64,000 nucleotides of DNA from Riptortus pedestris (Eukaryota > Arthropoda > Insecta > Hemiptera > Alydidae): positions 99,462,501-99,526,500 of the forward strand of contig CM032233.1 of assembly GCA_019009955.1 (NCBI GenBank). The letters run 5' to 3'. How positions within the stretch are numbered: position 1 is the stretch's first letter; each line of letters begins with the position of its first letter. The notes under the pieces were generated by a model that had not been told where the DNA came from, ran no database searches, and was given only the letters and a program-made list of their open reading frames with translations. The position numbers were made by a program, and so were the translations under genes. Of the stretch, positions 60,754-64,000 are shown piece after piece.

Positions 60754-61501
60754 TTGTCTGTTACCGCTCTAGCGGTCGCAATTATTGTTTGATCGTTACC
60801 AAACTCTGTATTTAGTCGTTTTATGTAAAAAGAAAGATCAAGTTCGTTAATGGCTGAAATCGGACCAGGGGGAGAGGAGGTTTAGTGGGGGAGAATTGAA
60901 AAAGTGTACAAAATGAATCTTATTGAAAATTAAATGTACTATAAATATTGTTATATAGATTTCTTATCTATTTTGAATATTAGCCGAGATATTTGCATTT
61001 TTCGGTTTTCGGCCTTTAGTAAACCCCCACTTCTACTTGTGTTACATAAACAATATTCTATTATATAATAACCACATTATTTGAAGCTTAAATACAAAAT
61101 ATTGTTTTCAATAGACCTTTATTATACCAGATACATGCAAATATGTTCTGGTGACCCCCCCCCCCTCTTAAGTTTTTGGACTACATACTTAAATTTGATT
61201 GGTTGAGATAAAAATTATTCTGATTCATTATAAATTACAGTATTGGTTATAGTGAATAGTTTTTATTCAAAATAATACGTTATATCCAGATATAATTCAG
61301 TAATTGTTTTTCTTTCCTGTTGGAAGTTGGCAGAACTGTTCGTTTACATTTCAGACGCTTTCTGTCGGGAGGTTTCTTATTATCGTTTGAATTTATTCAC
61401 TTAATATATACAGTGGTGTTGTATTACCAGTATGTATATTTATCTATTGTTACCTTCACGCGGGCAATCTGCTTGGTTTACGCAGCCCCTGCGTGACGGA
61501 C
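60536..61501 (+). mobile_element. Family A repeat, full copy
   Basis: AGCAGATTTCCCTTAAGGGA to GTGACGGAC. The left palindrome is perfect here (GATTTCCCTTAAGGGAAATC). The internal microsatellite is (CA)n then (TA)n at 60,661-60,752. AGCGGTCGCAATTATTGTTT, GGCTGAAATCGGACC, the GGGGGTTT-type block in reverse (AAACCCCCACTTCTACTTG) and the right-end hairpin ACGCAG-CCC-CTGCGT follow. This is the best-preserved copy in the window. Confidence 0.87.
60661..60752. repeat. (CA)n(TA)n microsatellite within family A
   Basis: About 40 bases of CA then about 50 of TA, at the internal position where other family-A copies have TA. Confidence 0.95.
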
Positions 61502-62440
61502 TTTTTCTTTGTCTTTTTCCAAACTTCTGAAACATATAAATTCCTTCAAGTGTATTTTTGTTTGGACGTCCAGTTGAATTTTGATTCTGGTCCATGGAGC
61601 TGGATGCAGGTAAGAGGGAGGGGGCAGCCCGGCCAGCTCGTGACCAAACCATAATTAAAACTTGTGCCGTGGATACACGCTCTCCGCCCAGCTTTCCGCC
61701 TACTTTCACGTTATTCCACCTTTAGTTGTGTTCTTCTGCCTTCGTCAGTTTTCTTTTAAGAAACCATCAACATACTGGAAGTCTAATGTTATTTTCATCA
61801 GTGACCTTCCATTTTGGTATTTTAAGAGTATTTCAATGTTAGGAATGAATAATATCTGGTGTAAGATTTAATTATTAGTTATCAAGTGGTGAATAATCCA
61901 TTTATGTTAACTTGGATTGAAAGTTTTTAAATTAATAAATAAAACAATTTACATACATTTTTGAGCTTTCCAAGCAAAGACATTCCATAGTTAGTTATTT
62001 AAGTAAGGATCTTGAAAAATGTAAATATTTTAAACATTATTTAGTACTTGTTAATTCTTCTATCCACCAATCTATAAAATGCACAGCACTTTTAAAAGTA
62101 AATTTTGAATTATTCAAACTATATACTTTTACTCCAAATTTAGTTCGATGTTTTGCAGACCTCTAAATGGCTTTATTCCTGAAGCATTGATTTAATATAT
62201 TTACTTGTGCGATGTTCAGCCACGGTCTAACATTAGGGGGGGGGGGGCTGTAAGGGTTGTTTGTGTTGTCCAGAGACCAAGATTCCACCCTCCATTATTA
62301 TTATTTTATTTATTTATTTATTTTTTCATAAATTAATGAAATTGGAGTGATACTAACCATCCTCCGGCCTGTTGACGACACTGGTTCATCCACCTACTCC
62401 AGCACTAAGCAGATCTCACCTGCTGCCGACTTTGAACAAT
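61502..62440. other. No gene recognised
   Basis: A run of 12 G near 62,236 and an AT microsatellite near 62,300. The 89- and 69-codon frames at 61,440-61,871 are on opposite strands of the same stretch and have no family likeness. Confidence 0.45.
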
Positions 62441-62444
62441 AACT

Positions 62445-62680
62445 AACTAAGCAGATTTCCCAAGTGAAGTTTTAGAATAGAGAAATTTCACGAGAGCCGA
62501 ACAGTTACTGAAACGGCTGGACTAGCTAGCCGGAAACTCACGACTACAACCGAAGCTAGCCGATATCTTGTCCGTTACGCTCAATAAAATGCAAATATCT
62601 CGGTTAATATTCAAGATAGAGAATAAATGTTTAACAATATTTATAGTAAATTTAATTTACAATATGATTAGTTCTATAAG
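62445..62680 (-). repeat. Family A right-end fragment (inverted)
   Basis: CTAAGCAGATTTCCCAAGTG, GAGAGCCGAACAGTTACTG, AATATCTCGGTTAATATTCA and AGTTCTATAAGA match the right part of family A read in reverse. The remainder is absent. Confidence 0.7.
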
Positions 62681-62689
62681 ACTTCCCTC

Positions 62690-63400
62690 TCCTCAATATT
62701 TTTTATATTTCCCGTATCCTGTGCATGAAATGTTTTTTTTCTTGAAAAGTATAATTCATAATCGTGGAAAGTATTATGTCTTCCAAACCATGTATGAATA
62801 AAAGTTCCTTTCTCTTGATGCGGTACAAAGCTTAATGGTGACAACTGTTTTAGGCACGTCATAGCCGCTATTAAAAATACTCTTTTGTAAGTCTGGATTG
62901 TAAACTGTATATTTATATTGGTGTTCAGTAATGTATATCATACATTAACGGAGCAGAGTTAATAAATAAATGGGTGCACCTCCCCAGCGTTCATCCTTTT
63001 TAATTATTTATTTATGATAATTAAACAAGTTCACATTCCTGAGAATAACACTACATTACTATAAGCATCAATTAACATGTAAACATAGACCAATATGAAG
63101 TCGGCAGGGAAGCGGCAGAACTGATAGGACAAAGGAAGTAGGCTCGACACCTCCCTAGCCTCAGTGCTGCCAACTCATTTAGGATATTAATTCAGTAATA
63201 CATTAAATTATATTAAAAAACAGATTAAATTATCTTTACAATACTATAACTGTTTGTTCAAATATTTTTCACGTTCTAATTAAATAAAGTTTTAAATACA
63301 CATAGGGGTAAACCGGTGTTTCTCATGAATTAATGTTTGGGATAAGAGAAGGGGGGGGGGCAGTATCCTTTACTTGTTGCAAACTGTTACTGACGTTAAA
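62690..63400. other. Mixed repeat fragments, no gene
   Basis: Contains pieces also found in family-B left parts (TATATTTCCCGTATCCTGTG; AACCATGTATGAATAAAAGT; GATGCGGTACAAAG as in B4 near 48,560). Otherwise unassigned, with a G run near 63,351. Confidence 0.45.
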
Positions 63401-63404
63401 AATA

Positions 63405-64000
63405 ACATAGATTTGAATTATTAAGGATCAAATTTTAACATGGATTTGAATTAATTTATCCAGGTGAGGTACCTAGTAGTTCATATAGGAATGAATTGTT
63501 GAGTATATCAATATTTCTATGCACATTACTTGCTTTATACCTTATTTTACAAAAAAAAAATATAAAACAAAAGTTCCTCTAAATAAAAAAGTAAACAGCT
63601 TTTGTTATGTGCACGATTGTCGAAAAACAAATAAAAAATGAAATATCGCGAAATTTTATTTCAGACATCCCTTATAACTTCTGCTCCTCCCTAGAAATGT
63701 TGGTTGCGCTTATCATAATGGAGGGGTTAGTGCTAACTCACATACCGAGTTTTGTTAAGTCCCGTTCAATTATTAGAACCCAATAAAACTGTCAGCTCCC
63801 GCTTTGCTTTTTGGTGTACATCTCGTTTATACTCTGTTATAAAACAAAAGTAAATATAACAAATGTTACTTTACATAACAAAATAAACTATAAACTAGTT
63901 TTGTCATGTGTATATTTGCAGAAAAACCAATAGAAAACGAAATACTGGTATTTTTAAATTCAGGCCTCCCTTACAACCACCACTCCTGCCCTTCCCTAGA
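63405..64000 (+). mobile_element. Family B repeat, partial copy running off the window
   Basis: GTGAGGTACCTAGTAGTTCA, AACAAAAGTTACTTTACATA-like monomer cores and AACCACCACTCCTGCCC at the edge follow the order in B4. Left terminus absent, right part outside the window. Confidence 0.8.

Overview
The window is eukaryotic and looks like arthropod, most likely insect, DNA. It is AT-rich, has spliced genes with GT..AG introns, many (TA)n tracts and dense transposable-element debris. The element mix is arthropod-like: copia-type elements primed by initiator tRNA-Met, Ty3/gypsy, Penelope-like, mariner/IS630, piggyBac-like TTAA elements and a tRNA-derived SINE. The species cannot be named from the sequence.

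Positions 1-28,061 (+ strand) hold the only recognisable host gene. Fifteen exons encode the middle of a KDM5/JARID1 (Drosophila Lid) histone H3K4 demethylase: a charged linker carrying SUMO-type motifs, PHD1, the complete JmjC catalytic domain and the C5HC2 zinc finger. The JmjN and ARID exons would lie upstream of the window. The reading frame then stops about 49 codons after the zinc finger, with polyadenylation signals near 28.94 kb. The usual C-terminal PLU-1, PHD2 and PHD3 regions are not visible. The introns carry Penelope-like remnants, a long-arm foldback element, three piggyBac-like TTAA elements or termini, copies of a repeat called family A here, a promoter-bearing LTR and mariner debris.

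Positions 28-36 kb hold no gene. They contain a 0.74-kb segment duplicated at 39.75 kb, two mariner/IS630 transposase remnants, a LINE tail and decayed family-A copies. Positions 36-39.7 kb and 47.3-55.6 kb are arrays of a second repeat family (family B): 1-2.5-kb units joined through (TA)n tracts, containing about 299-bp tandem monomers, and lying in opposite orientations in the two arrays. Between them are the 3' end of a gypsy element (40.5-41.96 kb, -) and a nearly full copia-type element (41.96-46.5 kb, -) with gag, protease, integrase, reverse transcriptase and RNase H, interrupted by a SINE.

Positions 55.6-64 kb hold a Penelope-like remnant with inverted ends, a second copia-type element (56.49-58.72 kb, +) sitting inside another SINE copy, a LINE tail, a full family-A copy and a family-B fragment at the right edge. 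All element genes are visibly broken. The working gene content is the Kdm5-like locus; the rest records successive insertions whose order can often be read from target-site duplications.
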